This document shows, piece by piece, positions 10,301 through 21,955 of a stretch of DNA of 64,000 nucleotides. Every line of letters starts with the position of its first letter. Positions within the stretch are counted from its first letter, which is position 1. Origin of the DNA: Zychaea mexicana (lineage: Eukaryota > Mucoromycota > Mucoromycetes > Mucorales > Lichtheimiaceae). Below the pieces are notes generated by a model. It saw only the letters and a program-made list of their open reading frames with translations, was not told where the DNA came from and ran no database searches. A program made the translations under genes and the position numbers. The stretch is taken from assembly GCF_025766255.1 (NCBI RefSeq), contig NW_026516794.1:51959-115958 (forward strand), given 5' to 3'.

Positions 10301-11326
10301 TTACTGGGATGAATGGGAATGGGAGCTAGAATTTAAAGAGACAGCTAGAATGTGTGTCGAAGCAGAATGGAGCACGTTCAAGACTGTCAGTGGCACCACT
10401 GACTGTAAGGCTGGAGCACTGTCACCTAAGGAGATACGTTGCAATTGCTACCATCCCAAGAGGCAAAGAATCCAAGATGAGTTGACAGTATATGTAAGTG
10501 AGCCACAGACAGCACTTGCCGAAGGTAATGATAATAGATGACCAGTAAGCTACGAATTGGAGTACTAGCAATGCACAAGCACAACGTATATGCAGTTGGC
10601 AAAAATGGCATGCAAGTTTCTCGCCATCCCTGCAATGTCAACATCTTGCGAGCGCTTGTTTTCGGATGTCAAAGGATTTGTGCCATCTGAATGAAACAGA
10701 TTATTGCCAAAAGCATTACAAGAAGGCGTTTTGGTAAAGGCTTGGTCAAAAATAACAACCGACCAAAAAAATTTCTACCACCTATATTTTTTTTTCTCAC
10801 TTTCCGATCTTTGTCATTCCTATTTGATTTGTCTCTTTTTCACTCCTCTTTCCTTTCGTTCATTTTTTTTGCTCCTATTGCTAAACTGCTTACTTACTTT
10901 TTACACTTCTCCCGGTTTCCTTTTTTAACGGCCTTCCCTATTTTATTCTTCCTTTTACTCTAAAGTCTAAGTTATCTTTGGTCTTCAGGTATCCTTATTT
11001 ATTAAATCCTATATACTTTGCACCATTAGGCCTTAGCGCTTCCCCTTATCTTCATACTTTGCCCTTCATATAAAGTTACTATAAAATAAACAGTATTCGC
11101 ATATATCATCATAATATTCTATTTTCCCTTTCGTATATATTGCTATACACTTAAATAAAGGAACCGTTGGATAACTAGTACTGTCCCAAATCTAAACTAT
11201 ATATACTCAGGTCACAACGGGTCAACGGGTCAGGTCAAGGGTTGGATAGGTTGACCTGTGGGTTAGAAAAGAAGCAACCCGACCTGTTGTCCTGTCCTTG
11301 ACCCACGGGTCAGATTGCGACCCCTA
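7372..11326 (+). mobile_element. hAT-1 DNA transposon, 3955 bp, decayed
   Basis: The left end reads TAGGGGTTGCAATTGGAC and the right end, on the other strand, TAGGGGTCGCAATCTGAC. These are hAT-type imperfect inverted ends. Both ends are followed inward by clusters of GGGTC/GACCC repeats (7394-7495 and 11213-11315), the subterminal binding-site arrays usual in hAT elements. No clean 8-bp target duplication is visible (ATCAGTAT on the left, CACTAAAA on the right), so the flanks have diverged or the copy is old. It carries the transposase relic at 8560-10760. Confidence 0.75.
8560..10760 (+). pseudogene. hAT-1 transposase (BED finger, RNase H-like, dimerisation domain), decayed
   Basis: Starts MEFTHSDSNLTSMSLDPTES. 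A BED zinc finger (CSRCQKSYIGSSTSNIIRHL, then QNRH) lies near residues 75-98. The catalytic region follows (SVDAWTSEWGYDFLGITAHF, then TITADNASDN), and WNSTYDMLVRAL lies after an intron near 9664-9737. The C-terminal hAT box is AMSTSCERLFSDVKGFVPSE. Stops interrupt it at 9292 (TAG after VLISL), before the WNSTYD motif (TGA where relatives have Arg) and in the last third. It is closest in this window to hAT-3 at 24.4 kb (same DAWTSEW and TADNAS motifs). Dead as read. The long AT-rich 3' region to 11326 is non-coding. Confidence 0.8.
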
Positions 11327-11420
11327 CACTAAAAGCACTCTGAAATTGGGTTTTAACTGTAGTGACCAGTCGGAAGTACACGAGGCCAACAAACTTCACA
11401 CACGTCTTGTCATACGTAAT

Positions 11421-11494
11421 GATTTCTTGGTGTAGTTGGTTATCACGTCTGTCTAACACACAGACGGTCGGCGGTTCGAGTCCGCCAGAAATCA
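11421..11494 (+). tRNA. tRNA-Val (anticodon AAC)
   Basis: Folds completely. The 7-bp acceptor is GATTTCT/AGAAATC; the D-arm is GTG/CAC with a GTAGTTGGTTAT-type loop. The anticodon stem is TCTGT/ACAGA with loop CTAACAC (anticodon AAC at 11455-11457). The variable loop is 5 nt, the T-stem GGCGG/CCGCC has loop TTCGAGT, and the discriminator is A. No intron. A TTTTT run at 11522-11526 could end Pol III transcription. This is the only clearly intact cellular gene I see. An LTR-like module begins 42 bp downstream. Confidence 0.95.
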
Positions 11495-11536
11495 CGTTAT
11501 GGTCATATCCTTGGTGTTTCCTTTTTCCTTTTGTGA

Positions 11537-12252
11537 TGTCGAATCCTTTTGGTGGGTCAGTTCCATAGCCAATAGAAAGAGAGGTGTCAAGAATAAAGAG
11601 AGTGTAAAAGATGACTTCGAAGATGATCCTTTATTGTATATACTGAGGAAGGGTATTTATATGTTTTGTCTAAGGTAATACGAAAATGATGAATACTACG
11701 ATAAATGCAGGATATAGTAGATATTGTATATAAGGTCGGCTATGCGACAGAAGAAGATAGAAAGAATAGCTGTAGCTAATGTTGGATAGTAGATTGAGCT
11801 CTAGTGAGTGAATGGAAGAATTAGGAAGAAGTAGCTATAGAATAACGGCGAAGGGATGATTGAGTTACAATATGAAGGAACAGAAACAGGTAGAAGAAAT
11901 GGCTATGAAATACGTCAAAAAGGGAGTGGGAAAAAATCCAAAAAGGAAATGGTGTGTTACCGTCAAATCTTGCTACGACAGTGACACCTATCCATCATTT
12001 GAGCATATAGTCGCTTCTCGTTAACACACGATTGTCAAGACACGCAGTTGTCCATTGCTTAAACATGTATTAGTCTCTCATTACAGCACATAGCCACCAT
12101 AGCATATCTAGTAACAATAGAATACATATAAATATCCCCTTCATAATCAAGCAATAAACATCATCTTTCAAGTGATCTTTTATTTGACTCTTACTCTTTT
12201 GTGATCTCTCTTTCTATTGGCTATGGTACTTATCTACCAAAAGGACTTGACA
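11537..12252 (+). repeat. LTR-like module 1 with 47-bp terminal inverted repeats (716 bp)
   Basis: Starts TGTCGAATCCTTTTGGTGGG and ends CCAAAAGGACTTGACA. The outer 47 bp at 11537-11583 and 12206-12252 are imperfect inverted copies. Near the right end, ATATAAATATCCCC is followed by CAATAAACATC, the TATA-then-polyadenylation order seen in the other LTRs of the window. After the end comes TTTTGGTGTCATAGCC, which could be a primer-binding site. LTRs usually have inverted ends of only a few bases, so a terminal-repeat DNA element is an alternative. Confidence 0.5.
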
Positions 12253-12622
12253 TTTTGGTGTCATAGCCAGAAATGGCTGGTAATTCCTTTTACCTTTTTG
12301 GTTCTCTTGCCCCGTTTGGTGGAACACTTCTTTAGTCATACAATCCACAGCTATGACTTCTTCCTCTTGTCGCGCAGTCGACCATTACATCATTACTCAG
12401 CAAATACTGCTGCACAGCTACTCTTTGTCATCGTAATCAATACAATTGTATATTATATTATTATCCATCATTACTGCAGTAGCTTAGACAAAATATATAA
12501 ATATCCCTCCTCATCACAAACAATAAACAGTATCAATCATCTTCTCTTTATTCTTTTGTTTCCCTTTTGTTCCTCTCTCTTCTCATTGGCTACGGACTGA
12601 TCCACCAAAAAGTGACACGACA
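12253..12622 (+). repeat. LTR-like module 2, 5'-truncated
   Basis: Its right half resembles module 1: TATATAAATATCCCTCCTC, then CAATAAACAG, then CTCTCTTCTCATTGGCTACG and an end CACCAAAAAGTGACACGACA. The left end is missing or fused to module 1. The right end runs into the 12629-12650 arm, giving a hairpin with 12581-12606. Confidence 0.45.
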
Positions 12623-12650
12623 TTGGTAGGTGGATCTGTAGCCAATGAGA
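12581..12650. repeat. Long hairpin at the LTR-like junction
   Basis: TCTCATTGGCTAC...GATCCACC (12581-12606) pairs with GGTGGATCTGTAGCCAATGA and its last bases (12629-12650) around a 22-nt loop containing GACACGACATTGG. It looks like the right end of one module meeting the left end of another. Confidence 0.6.
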
Positions 12651-12890
12651 AATGTCGTAGTAAAAATGACTAGCCTTTAATTATTCCGTTTTGGCAGTGC
12701 AACACTCTTGCCAGGCAGCAAACAATTACAACAGAATTCTGCTGCACTAAAATATGGTGACAACATACAACTGAATACACAAACAACAAGTAGAAGGTGG
12801 CATTTGACAGCATCGTAATTGTATCGTACTATGAAGTATAAACAATATCTATAATTGTTATAAATAACAATATTATGATATTTTATTATA

Positions 12891-13270
12891 CTGTCAAGTG
12901 TTCAAATAAAAATCTAACTTCGTTGATTTTTAAATGAACTGGGCATCGTCGTACCTCCTAGCCTGGTTTTTCCCAAACATAATGGTTGAGAGTAATCCTA
13001 GGGGTTGAGAATTTTATAGGGTTTGAGAAATTATTTTTTTAAACAAAAAATTAATTTCACTATTTTTTATAATCTATTTATAATTATATTATCTATAATT
13101 TTTTATTTATTTATTATTTTTTTAAAAACATAATACTAAAGTTTATCTTTTTATATGGTTATATTATATGGCAAGCGCTGAGGCACTTTAGTAGAGAAAA
13201 AGATTATATATAGCCATGCGATCACAAGCAATCACCGCACGAAAAAATCAAGTATTAGGGGCCTTGACAG
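12891..13270. mobile_element. MITE with CTGTCAAG ends and TA target duplication (380 bp)
   Basis: CTGTCAAG at 12891 and CTTGACAG ending at 13270 are each flanked by TA (12889-12890, 13271-13272), as in IS630/Tc1-mariner insertions. The first ~70 bp are GC-moderate and recur inverted at 54219-54288. The rest is AT-rich and non-coding. Confidence 0.55.
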
Positions 13271-13272
13271 TA

Positions 13273-14510
13273 CCCTAATATACACATATTAGGTGGTGTG
13301 TGGTTGTAACAAAAAAAGTGTGGGTCGCTTCAGCTATATTTAGAAGATATGCATAAGCTATTCCTTATAGACCCACAAAGTTATTGGATATGTAAGGGGA
13401 AGGCTCCTTCATACACAAAAATCAATTTGTCTTTCTCTTAATGAACACAAGTTCTTGCTTTTATAGTACATACCTAGGCAAGAACGTTTCAGAATTGGAA
13501 ATACTTTTTATGGTTAGACTCATGCAGGTTCACTAAAATTACCTTTTATGGATGAGCAAGTACCAGCACTCACCAGCCTGAAAATGAGATGGTGGAGGGT
13601 GGGGGGTTACATGCAAATGTATCAGCGATGGATATCAGGAGTATTCATTTTGAAATTTTTTTTTATTTGATTGAATTTACAAAAAACAATAATCCTATTG
13701 CAAATCATCCTGAAGCACAAAAAAGCATAGCGAGATTAGTTTTGCTTGTTCCAATCCTAGGACACAATCCTAGGGATACTATTATGGGGCATCAGTGAGT
13801 TTCTGCAATCTATCATTCTTATAACGTGTTTGAGTCAGTGTTCAAAATCAAAAGACATACACAGAAAAATGACATGCTTATCGTTCAAGAGTTTCTCGTA
13901 ATTTGTTAAGATAGCCCTACAAATAGACAGCAGCACACTTGGAGAGGAAAAAAGATTACATAGCAGCAACACAAAAGGAGTCTTTAACTTACCAGCAGTG
14001 TATACTCTTCTTTAAGTATTTAAAGCATAAGCTAATAGTATTAATGTTGATATTACTATGATTTTATACTTACCTTTAATTTTGATGGACTTACCTGACT
14101 CATTTCGTCTCCAATAATGTAATACTTTTAGTACATTGTTAATCAACCATCTAACACTGACACATTACCTTTATATTAAGTAGTTGTTAAACATCCTATA
14201 TTAATAATCTAAAGAGATTAGTAATAATATGCATGCCAAGAAGTGCCGAAGACTCTGAAATGAAGAATGATATGTTATGCTCAATGCCTCAGATGAATTA
14301 TGCATGCCAAGACCAAGAAGAAAAAAGCTAAGAAGAAAAGCTTGCTAAGTTAGATTACTCGTGTGTGTTGCTGCTTAATAATAAATCGGAGTTGTTCCTC
14401 TTCGTCTTAGCGAATCAGAACAATATATTAAGAGCAGCTTATGCAAATATGCTCTTCCTCAATTCTTACTTCTCTTGAGCAAAATGTCACATCAAACATA
14501 AAACATATTC
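13273..14510. other. Non-coding region
   Basis: No supported gene. The 69-codon frame at 13589-13798 has no recognisable content. I see no further repeat structure. Confidence 0.4.
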
Positions 14511-16260
14511 ATGGGTAGATTTTCTTCGAGCCCGCATTCTACTCGCAAGTATTGCAATATTTGTAATTCGAGATACTTGTGAACAATTAGGCATATGAGT
14601 ACTCAGAAGCATCCCGAATCCCGATAATCTTCGAAATTATTTGAATGGAATGGAAGTTCAACTCTCAGTAATCAAAGTACTGATCATGGTATTGTGCCTA
14701 ATACTAGCGCTACCCAAAGTGGTGCTTTTATAAGCACTGAGGGTGATATAGATGATTTCAATGCTGGAGATGACAATCCTCCTGTTGTCAATGCAGCACC
14801 TATGGAAGTGGACTACCACAGTGTTGGTAATGAAGATGGTGATACCTTGATGCGTCCTGGTATAGAGAGCGATGTTGTAGGTAGCCAACACTTGGAAGGA
14901 TTTGAGGCTGAAGATGAAGAGTAAGAGGAAGAAGTCGATGGGGGTGATGATGAAAGTGGAAGTGAAACCGCAGAAGGAGTTCACGGATTCATGAACGTCC
15001 TTACGAGTCTCACCACAGAGTACAGTGGAACATCCACCAGATCTTCAACTGTTGCTTTGACTAATGAAGACAGAATCGATGAATATAGGGGTGTAAGCAT
15101 GGCGATGACCATGAAAGAAAGGAAGTTAGGGTGCCTTCACTGCATTGGGCAATGCGTTATGAGGAAAACAAGCGTAATGAAATTCCCACTTTCAAACCAG
15201 AATTGGTTGAAAGAGTCGTGAAGCGCGCAGGTATGGAAGAGAAGCATAAACTGTATCTTCAAAAGCCGTCTACTACTTTGAAGATCATCAATGCTAATCC
15301 TTCTATTTCGTAAAAGTTGAGTGCACTGCCTGACTATATTGAAGGCTTTAGAGACTCGCTAACGCAGGGTGATAAATGGAAAACTAGTCCATATTTTCAA
15401 CACCCTAATGTTACAATGAATGTAGATGGTCAAGAGTTTATGTATCAGGTAGGTGATTTTGTATATGATAACACAATACCCCAGGCCACAAGATATTCGT
15501 GGACAACAGGGTACAAGCTCTCAAGATTTTACACGAAAAATGGTGAAATCATGGCAGATGCTTGTATTTTTTTATTAGAAAGAACGACGAATGGATCATT
15601 GTGTGTCTGTTATTGTATAGCTGGTTCAGACGATATCATATCAGATGCAATTAAGTTGCGTGATTATCGCCTAGCTGATCACAATGATTACTTACAGAGC
15701 ATCCCTCTATATTCATTTTGTTTGAACGAAAATGGACTTAGTTCTTTACCTAGAGAAGTGAATGTTATAAGCTATCCAGCATTCAATCTTCAGTTCCGTT
15801 ATAATACCACACTTCCTGTTAAAATTATTCCTTTGAATATGTTTCAGGACGATACGAGTGGGAATCGTTCAAAAAATGAAACAAGTTTGAATCGTTTTCT
15901 ATGGCTCCAGCCACGCTTCCTTTGGATGAGTGCAACAAACGAGCAAACACGCACCTGATATGTGTACATAATCGACTGTCGAGTGGTGAAATTGTACGCT
16001 CAATCGTGGATAACCTGAAGGAGTTAGAAGAAGGTGTAGAGATGTACGATGCAGGTACAGGTAGCAAAGTCTTAGTCGTTGCACCACTCAACCTGATCAC
16101 GGCAGATAACCCTGCTCATGGAGAGCTATCCTGCATGAAAAGGTTCCAGTCAGCCTTGTATCCTTGCTGTAAATGTTTCTTCAGAAAATGTAAAACGACG
16201 AGCGGACAACTGCTAATGACCATATTAGCATTAAGGAACGCTCCAAAGAAGAGCTGCTGA
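14511..16260 (+). pseudogene. Plavaka-like (CACTA/KDZ-related) transposase relic, 5' part
   Basis: Starts MGRFSSSPHSTRKYCNICNS with a C2H2-type finger (CNICNSRYL, then IRHMSTQKH), the N-terminal layout of Plavaka proteins. An acidic linker, WAMRYEENKRNEIP and SALPDYIEGFRDSLTQGDKW follow, then NMFQDDTSGNRSK, the hallmark D-D-x-S-G-N-x-S-K box, and ITADNPAHGEL with LYPCCKCF. Frame changes near 15125 and 15880 and stops (TGA in the finger, TAA after PESR, TGA where the family has Trp of WNK) show decay. The C-terminal half is missing, and Helitron sequence begins within about 100 bp after 16260. Confidence 0.75.
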
Positions 16261-16605
16261 GCATGCTCTATCATCTACTCTGAAAGAGAGAGAGGTCGTT
16301 ACGATTCAATCCCAGCACTATCCTTTTTTAGATACTTCAATTTGCAACACCCATGCTATTTTTCCTTACACGTTCCTGAGAGACTTGGGTAAACTTCAAC
16401 TTTGTGTCGTCTCTTTAGACTATTACTATATTGCATTTCTCAATATGAGTTCCCAAGAGGTGTGTTACTTGATTTCATCTGCCATCAGTGACATTTGAGG
16501 TGTTTTTATGAAAATCGTTGAGCATCTTTCACCATTTGCCAGGATTCTGACTAACTACTCTAAATAAGCTTCAAGTTTACTAACTAATTTTTTTCTGCGC
16601 ATTTC

Positions 16606-17516
16606 TCAACAAAGCAATCAACCGATCATGTCTGTCACTGTGGCTCAGATCGCAATGTGCCATGTCCAGTGCATTCTCGCAATGTTCGCCGTAGAATAGG
16701 CAACGTATGTTTTAACCATGTATATTTAAATATTACTGCAGCAGCAGTTTGCTTACTTTGAAAGCTACGGATAGTTTGTTTCTGTAGACCCTACTGCGCC
16801 TACCTTTTGCGTCTGTGGCTCGAGCACCCATCGTCGGCGTAATCATAGAGAATGCCCACTTAACCCTAACAACCGCGGTACTGTTTACTTACTTATTTTA
16901 GGTGATAATGCAATTTTCACTGAAGATTACTGACAATCCTCCTCCTACACTTCCTATAGCTACTACCTCGCCACCATCACCTGCACCTATCATCAACAGT
17001 TCGTCTCCACCAACTTCTCCTGTTGTCGCCGCCTCGCCACCACCACTACCCCCCTTTGTTGCTGCCTCGCCTCCGTCGCCTGCTCCCGTCGATGCTGCCT
17101 CGCCTCCACCACCATCTCCTACCGTTGCCAATCCTCCCTCAACAACTACGCCTACTCTTACCACCACCGCACGAGTTACGCGTTGCACCAGTTGCTGGGC
17201 ACCAACACACACGCGCCGCACCTACCGCCTCTGCCCTTTTAACCCGAGCAATGTCCAGCACGAGCATGGGGCACAATACCGCATTGCGCGCGTAGTCCCC
17301 TTCGATCCAGAAGACGTTTTTGGGCCAAACGTATGCTATGCTATTGGCGACTCCTTCCATCGTCATGTGTTGCTGCGGATGGATTCCCGTTGTCCATTTT
17401 GTGGTGTGCTGATGTGGTTGGATGAAAAGCTCAAGGCATCGTCCGTATGCAATCTTCGCTTTGGTCTCTGCTGCCAATTCCTCGCACTCCTCCTGTTCCT
17501 CTCCGTGACCTCCTAA
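16606..17516 (+). CDS. Helitron protein, N-terminal zinc-knuckle region
   Basis: Three Cys/His repeats occur in order: HVCHCGSDRNVPCPVH near 16630, FCVCGSSTHRRRNHRECPLN near 16810 and RCTSCWAPTHTRRTYRLCPF near 17180. They match the repeated finger found at the N-terminus of fungal Helitron proteins. GTATGT at 16705 and TGTAG at 16797 bound a likely 93-bp intron. A second gap, 16878-16901, would be only 24 nt and may not be a true intron. A Pro/Ser/Ala-rich linker precedes the third finger. MWLDEKLKASSVCNLRFGLC near 17440 continues into a frameshift at about 17470, where the Rep/helicase frame takes over. Confidence 0.7.
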
Positions 17517-20500
17517 CGAATCGTAACAGTAATGATCCTGTTAGTGTCAACTTCTATACCAACATCAGGGCATATAACAGTATGTTTGCATTTGCATCCA
17601 TTCTTGGTGGCAACGTCGATCCTGTCTTAGCAAGTGGCGCTGGCGGCGTGCCCACTTACTGTATCAATGGTACAATGTACCATGTCGTTGGTGCACTGAG
17701 ACCCGACAACCAGGCACAAGCGAATTATTCGCAGATCTATTTCGCGGATACGTAGGAGCAACTGGCAAGGCGTACGAGTTTGTTTTCCGGGCTTCTTCGT
17801 GAGACGATCCAATTGCTGCAAGGTGTCATGGAAACACACAATCCTTTGGCACGCACCTTCGTTTCTGCTGTTGAAGCTCTTGGCGACCAACTACTTGGAA
17901 CCCTTCAAGCTGTCATCCGGCAAAGCGATTTGGGCCGTCGCTATGATCAGCAGGGCTACCCTGAAGTGGCGGCAATGGTTGTTGAACGCACCGTAGATGG
18001 CACTGCACGCGAGCATGACATTGTCATTCGTGATCGTGCTAATGGTCTTCGTCGTATCAGCTCCTTGCACACATCATATATGCCGCTCCACTATGTCCTG
18101 ATGTTTCCATTTGGTGACAATGGATGGTTCCAAGGTTTGACTTACGAATCGGTGTCGCACGACACAATCCAAGTGACGCTGCGTGAGCATTGCGCGTACC
18201 TGCTCATGATCCGTAATGGCGATCGCGAGACATTCATGCACTGTTATAGGCGGCTCTTCCAACAGATGGTGGTTGACAACTATGCACGCATGGAATTCTC
18301 CCGCCTGAACTTCATCCTCACCCACCAAAGAACGATACGTGCTGAGCTGTATAGTGGCGTCGGTGACAATACGGATCCCAGGAAGATTGGTCGTGCAGTT
18401 ATTTTGCCGGCATCGTTTACGGGTGGTCCGCGCTACATGAAGCAGATGCTTCAAGATGGATTGGCAATCGTCCGCCAGCGAGGAAACCCGACGCTTTTCA
18501 TTACGTTTACTTGCAACCCAAGATGGCCTCAAATCGTCGCGGAGCTTCTTCCTGGTCAGCAAGTATACGACCGTCCAGATATCGCAACTCGCGTTTTCCA
18601 CCTCAAACTTACCGAGTTGCTCCACGATATCAAGGAGTCAAAATGTTTTGGCCAAGTTGCTGGGTACATGGCAACTGTCGAGTTCCAGAAGCGTGGTTTG
18701 CCCCATGTACATATTCTGGTCATTTTGGAGCAACAAGACCGACCACGCAATCCCACCGACTATGACCAGTTTGTGTCTGCTGAGTTGCCTGATCCTGCAA
18801 CACAGCCACAGCTGTATCACACAGTGACATCGTGCATGATACACGGCCCATGTGGTCCAAGCACAACCACTGTATGTATGAAGGATAATCGTTGCTCGCA
18901 AGGCTATCCAAAACCATACAACAACAAAACACGCGTCAATCGAGATGGTTATCCAATCTATCGACGCCGTGAAAACCAATGTAACCATCACCACTTCCCC
19001 GCATCCAACTTTCTCGCCGACAACCGACATGTTGTGCTGTATAACCCCTATCTTAGTCAAAAATACGATGCACACATCAACGTTGAGATTTGCACATCTA
19101 ACCTCGCCATAAAATATTTGTGCAAATACATCACGAAGGGCACCGACCGAGCGCAAATAGAAACAACGCACATCGCCGCCACCACCACCACCGATAATGC
19201 CGCTGCCGAGCCGGTCAATAAAGTAGAGCAATTCCAAAACGCTCGATACATTGGTCCGTGCGAGGCTATCCATCGTACGTTCGAGTTTGATGTGCATATG
19301 CACTATCCAACAGTCGTACGTTTGGACCTTCACTTACCTGGCGAACAGATTGTCAATCTACGTGACGATATGACACCACAAGAAGTTCGAGCAGCGCGTG
19401 ACGCGGCAGAATCCGGCACGAAGCTTCTTGCCTTATTCCGCCTTTACGACAAAAATCGTGCAACAGAAGAGTATCTTTACTCAGATATCCCTCGGCACTA
19501 CACCTGGGACAACAGAAATTGCCGTTGGAACCCTCGCACCAACCCTCCTTTCCAAAATGTTGTCACACGTATATTCCATGCTTCCCTCTCGAACATGGAA
19601 TTATATTGCCTTCGCCTCCTTCTGCTGTCTGTCCGTGCTCCCACTGGATTTGTTTCTCTGAGGCAGTATGAGGGAACAACATATGCGACGTTCCAGGAAG
19701 CTGCTGTTGCCCATGGTCTGTTAGAGTCTGATGAAGAATGGGATCGTTGTATGGCGGAGGTTTCCCAGGTTGCCCCATCAGCTGCTGCAATAAGACAACT
19801 CTTTGTCTATATGTTGACAAATTGCTCTCCCTCTGACCCAGCATCACTGTGGACCACATATCGCGAGCGAATGGCAGACGACTACTTCTTTGAGATGCGC
19901 AGGACGCTCTCTCTGCCCAATGAAGCTGAGTTGTCTGAGCAGCAGCTCGAGCAGATTTACCAGCGTGCACTTGGCGACATCGAAACCCAGCTGCAGGTCA
20001 CCGGCCATCATCTTTCCGAGTTTCCGTCGTTGCCGCAGACCTTCATCACTGAGCTGGACCTCCTACCACGACTTCAAGGTCTGGCAATCCTTGAAGGCCG
20101 TGAATTTGATGTCAATGAGCAGTCTCGCGTCCTTGAGACGCTATTGCCAACACTCAACGAAGAGCAACGAGCTGCATATGAAGCCATCACTGATGCAATG
20201 GACGTCCTCGCCCCCCATTATTACTCCCATGTCTTCTTTGTCAACGGAGCTGGAGGTACCAGCAAATCCCAGCTGTTTAAGACACTGCTGAGTCGTGTCC
20301 GCTCACGTGGTGAAATTACACTACCTGTTGCTACGTCTGGTATTGCTGCAATCTTGCTTCCTAGTGGCCGTACTACGCACAGTCGTTTTAAGATCCCTTT
20401 GAACGCTGATGCCCATACTACATGCAATCTTCGCCTTCGTGGTCCCCACGCATATCTTATACAGCAAGCCTCTCTCATTATTTGGGATGAGGCTGTCATG

Positions 20501-21658
20501 TGCAGCAAGTACAACTTTGAAGCTGTTGACCGGTCACTGCGTGACATCATGGGTGCTATTGATCCAGTATATAAACAAATCCCTTTTGGTGGTAAGGTCG
20601 TGGTATTTGGTAGTGACTTCCGACAAGTGCTTCCTATGGTAAAGAGGGGTACTCAGTCAGAGATAGTAGGCGACACTATCTGTGCAACGTCGTTCTGGCA
20701 GAATCACGTTCAAGTCTTGCATCTTACCACCAATATGCGCGTGCGTCAGGCTGGCCCTGATGCCGCTACATTTGCTGATACCCTTTTAGCAATTGGTAAT
20801 GGGCAACTGCCTTACACTGAAGCTGTCCATATTCCTGAACGATGGCGCGTGGATGCAAATAACATTATGCCACTCATTGATGTCATATATCCAGCGATCC
20901 GCTCTTTCGACCCCCAACCAGAGCATTATTATGGTCGCGCTATTTCGGCAGCAAAGAATGTTGACGTCGACAATATCAACGAGGCTGGATACACACTTTT
21001 CCCTGGTGAAGGCCGAGAGTACATCTCTTCCGACCGCATTATTGATGCTAATGATCCAGACTACGCCCGAGCAAACTATCCCGTCGAATTCCTGAATAGT
21101 TTGAGTGCCAGTGGTATCCCATCCCATTCTTTGCAGCTTAAGGTGGGTATGCCATTGGTGCTTTTGCGCAACATCAACCCGGATGCAGGTCTGTGCAATG
21201 GCACAAAACTTTTTGTTACCCGCCTTCTCGACTATTGTATTGCTGTTAAGCGGATCGACCAAGGGCATGCAGGGCAGGTGCATTATCTCCCTCGCATTAA
21301 TATGTGTATGTCTGAGGGTGATTATCCTTTTATCCTTTGCCGCCGTCAATTTCCTGTCCGCCCAGCCTTCGCAATGACCATTCACAAGGCGCAAGGCCAA
21401 ACACTCGAGCATGTTGGCATTCGCCTTCTGGAGCCTGTCTTTGTGCATGGTCAACTGTATGTTACACTTTCCTGCGCCACCAATCCCAACAATATCCACA
21501 TTGCCATCGACCTCCAAAATTTTACCGACCTTAACACAGCTTCCACCACCAACATCGTCTACTATGAGGTGCTCCTAAATCCTCCTCCTCCTCAACAACC
21601 GCAACCACAACAAACACAACCATCACAACACACACAACACACTAGCACCGACGAGTAA
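17447..21658 (+). CDS. Helitron Rep/helicase (HUH nuclease + Pif1-family helicase)
   Basis: Open for 1292 codons from 17780, and in the same frame back to 17447 apart from one TAG at 17753 (FADT-stop-EQLARR). Counting from 17780: HUH motif H309-V-H311 (GLPHVHILVI), two catalytic tyrosines Y446 and Y450 (YLCKY), Walker A 823-830 (GAGGTSKS), Walker B D903-E904 (IIWDEA), and a late helicase motif at 1202 (HKAQGQTLEHVG). It would nick and unwind DNA for rolling-circle transposition. Walker A has Ser at 828, where Pif1 helicases have an invariant Gly. The tail is Pro/Gln/Thr-rich. ATG-less at 17780, so the true start lies upstream across the stop and frameshift. Confidence 0.9.
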
Positions 21659-21955
21659 AGCTTTACGCTGCTCTACCCATCCTCACTACTACCACCATCA
21701 TCACAATATAGATTTCTTTTTTCTTCTGTTATTTCCATTATTATTATTATTCATCTATTTCTGTCTATTCCACTGTCAAGCATCATCTGTCGCCCTGTTT
21801 TTTGATACTAAAATACAATATAATTAGGTAGGGGTTCGGGTTTAGAGGGGTGTTGGGGGACGCAAATATGATCATCAATGTCATATTAGCAAAAGCATCT
21901 CCAGACCGTAACAAAAAATAGGGTTTCGGTCTTTGCTGAAGTAAGTAGAGCGAGC

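Noticed and set aside
10691..10963. Phe/Leu-rich 90-codon frame that looks like a membrane protein
   Set aside because: Pyrimidine-rich 3' region of hAT-1; the hydrophobic residues come from T-rich sequence.
12217..12600. 127-codon frame across the LTR-like modules
   Set aside because: Spans module boundaries and the hairpin; no protein-like motif.
16898..17221. Gly/Ala-rich minus-strand frame
   Set aside because: Antisense of the Pro-rich Helitron linker.
18638..19333. Minus-strand frame of 231 codons inside the Helitron gene
   Set aside because: Lies wholly opposite the Rep/helicase frame, which has all catalytic motifs; composition is that of a shadow frame.
20786..21517. Minus-strand frame of 243 codons inside the Helitron gene
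   Set aside because: Also opposite the helicase domain, with no recognisable motif.
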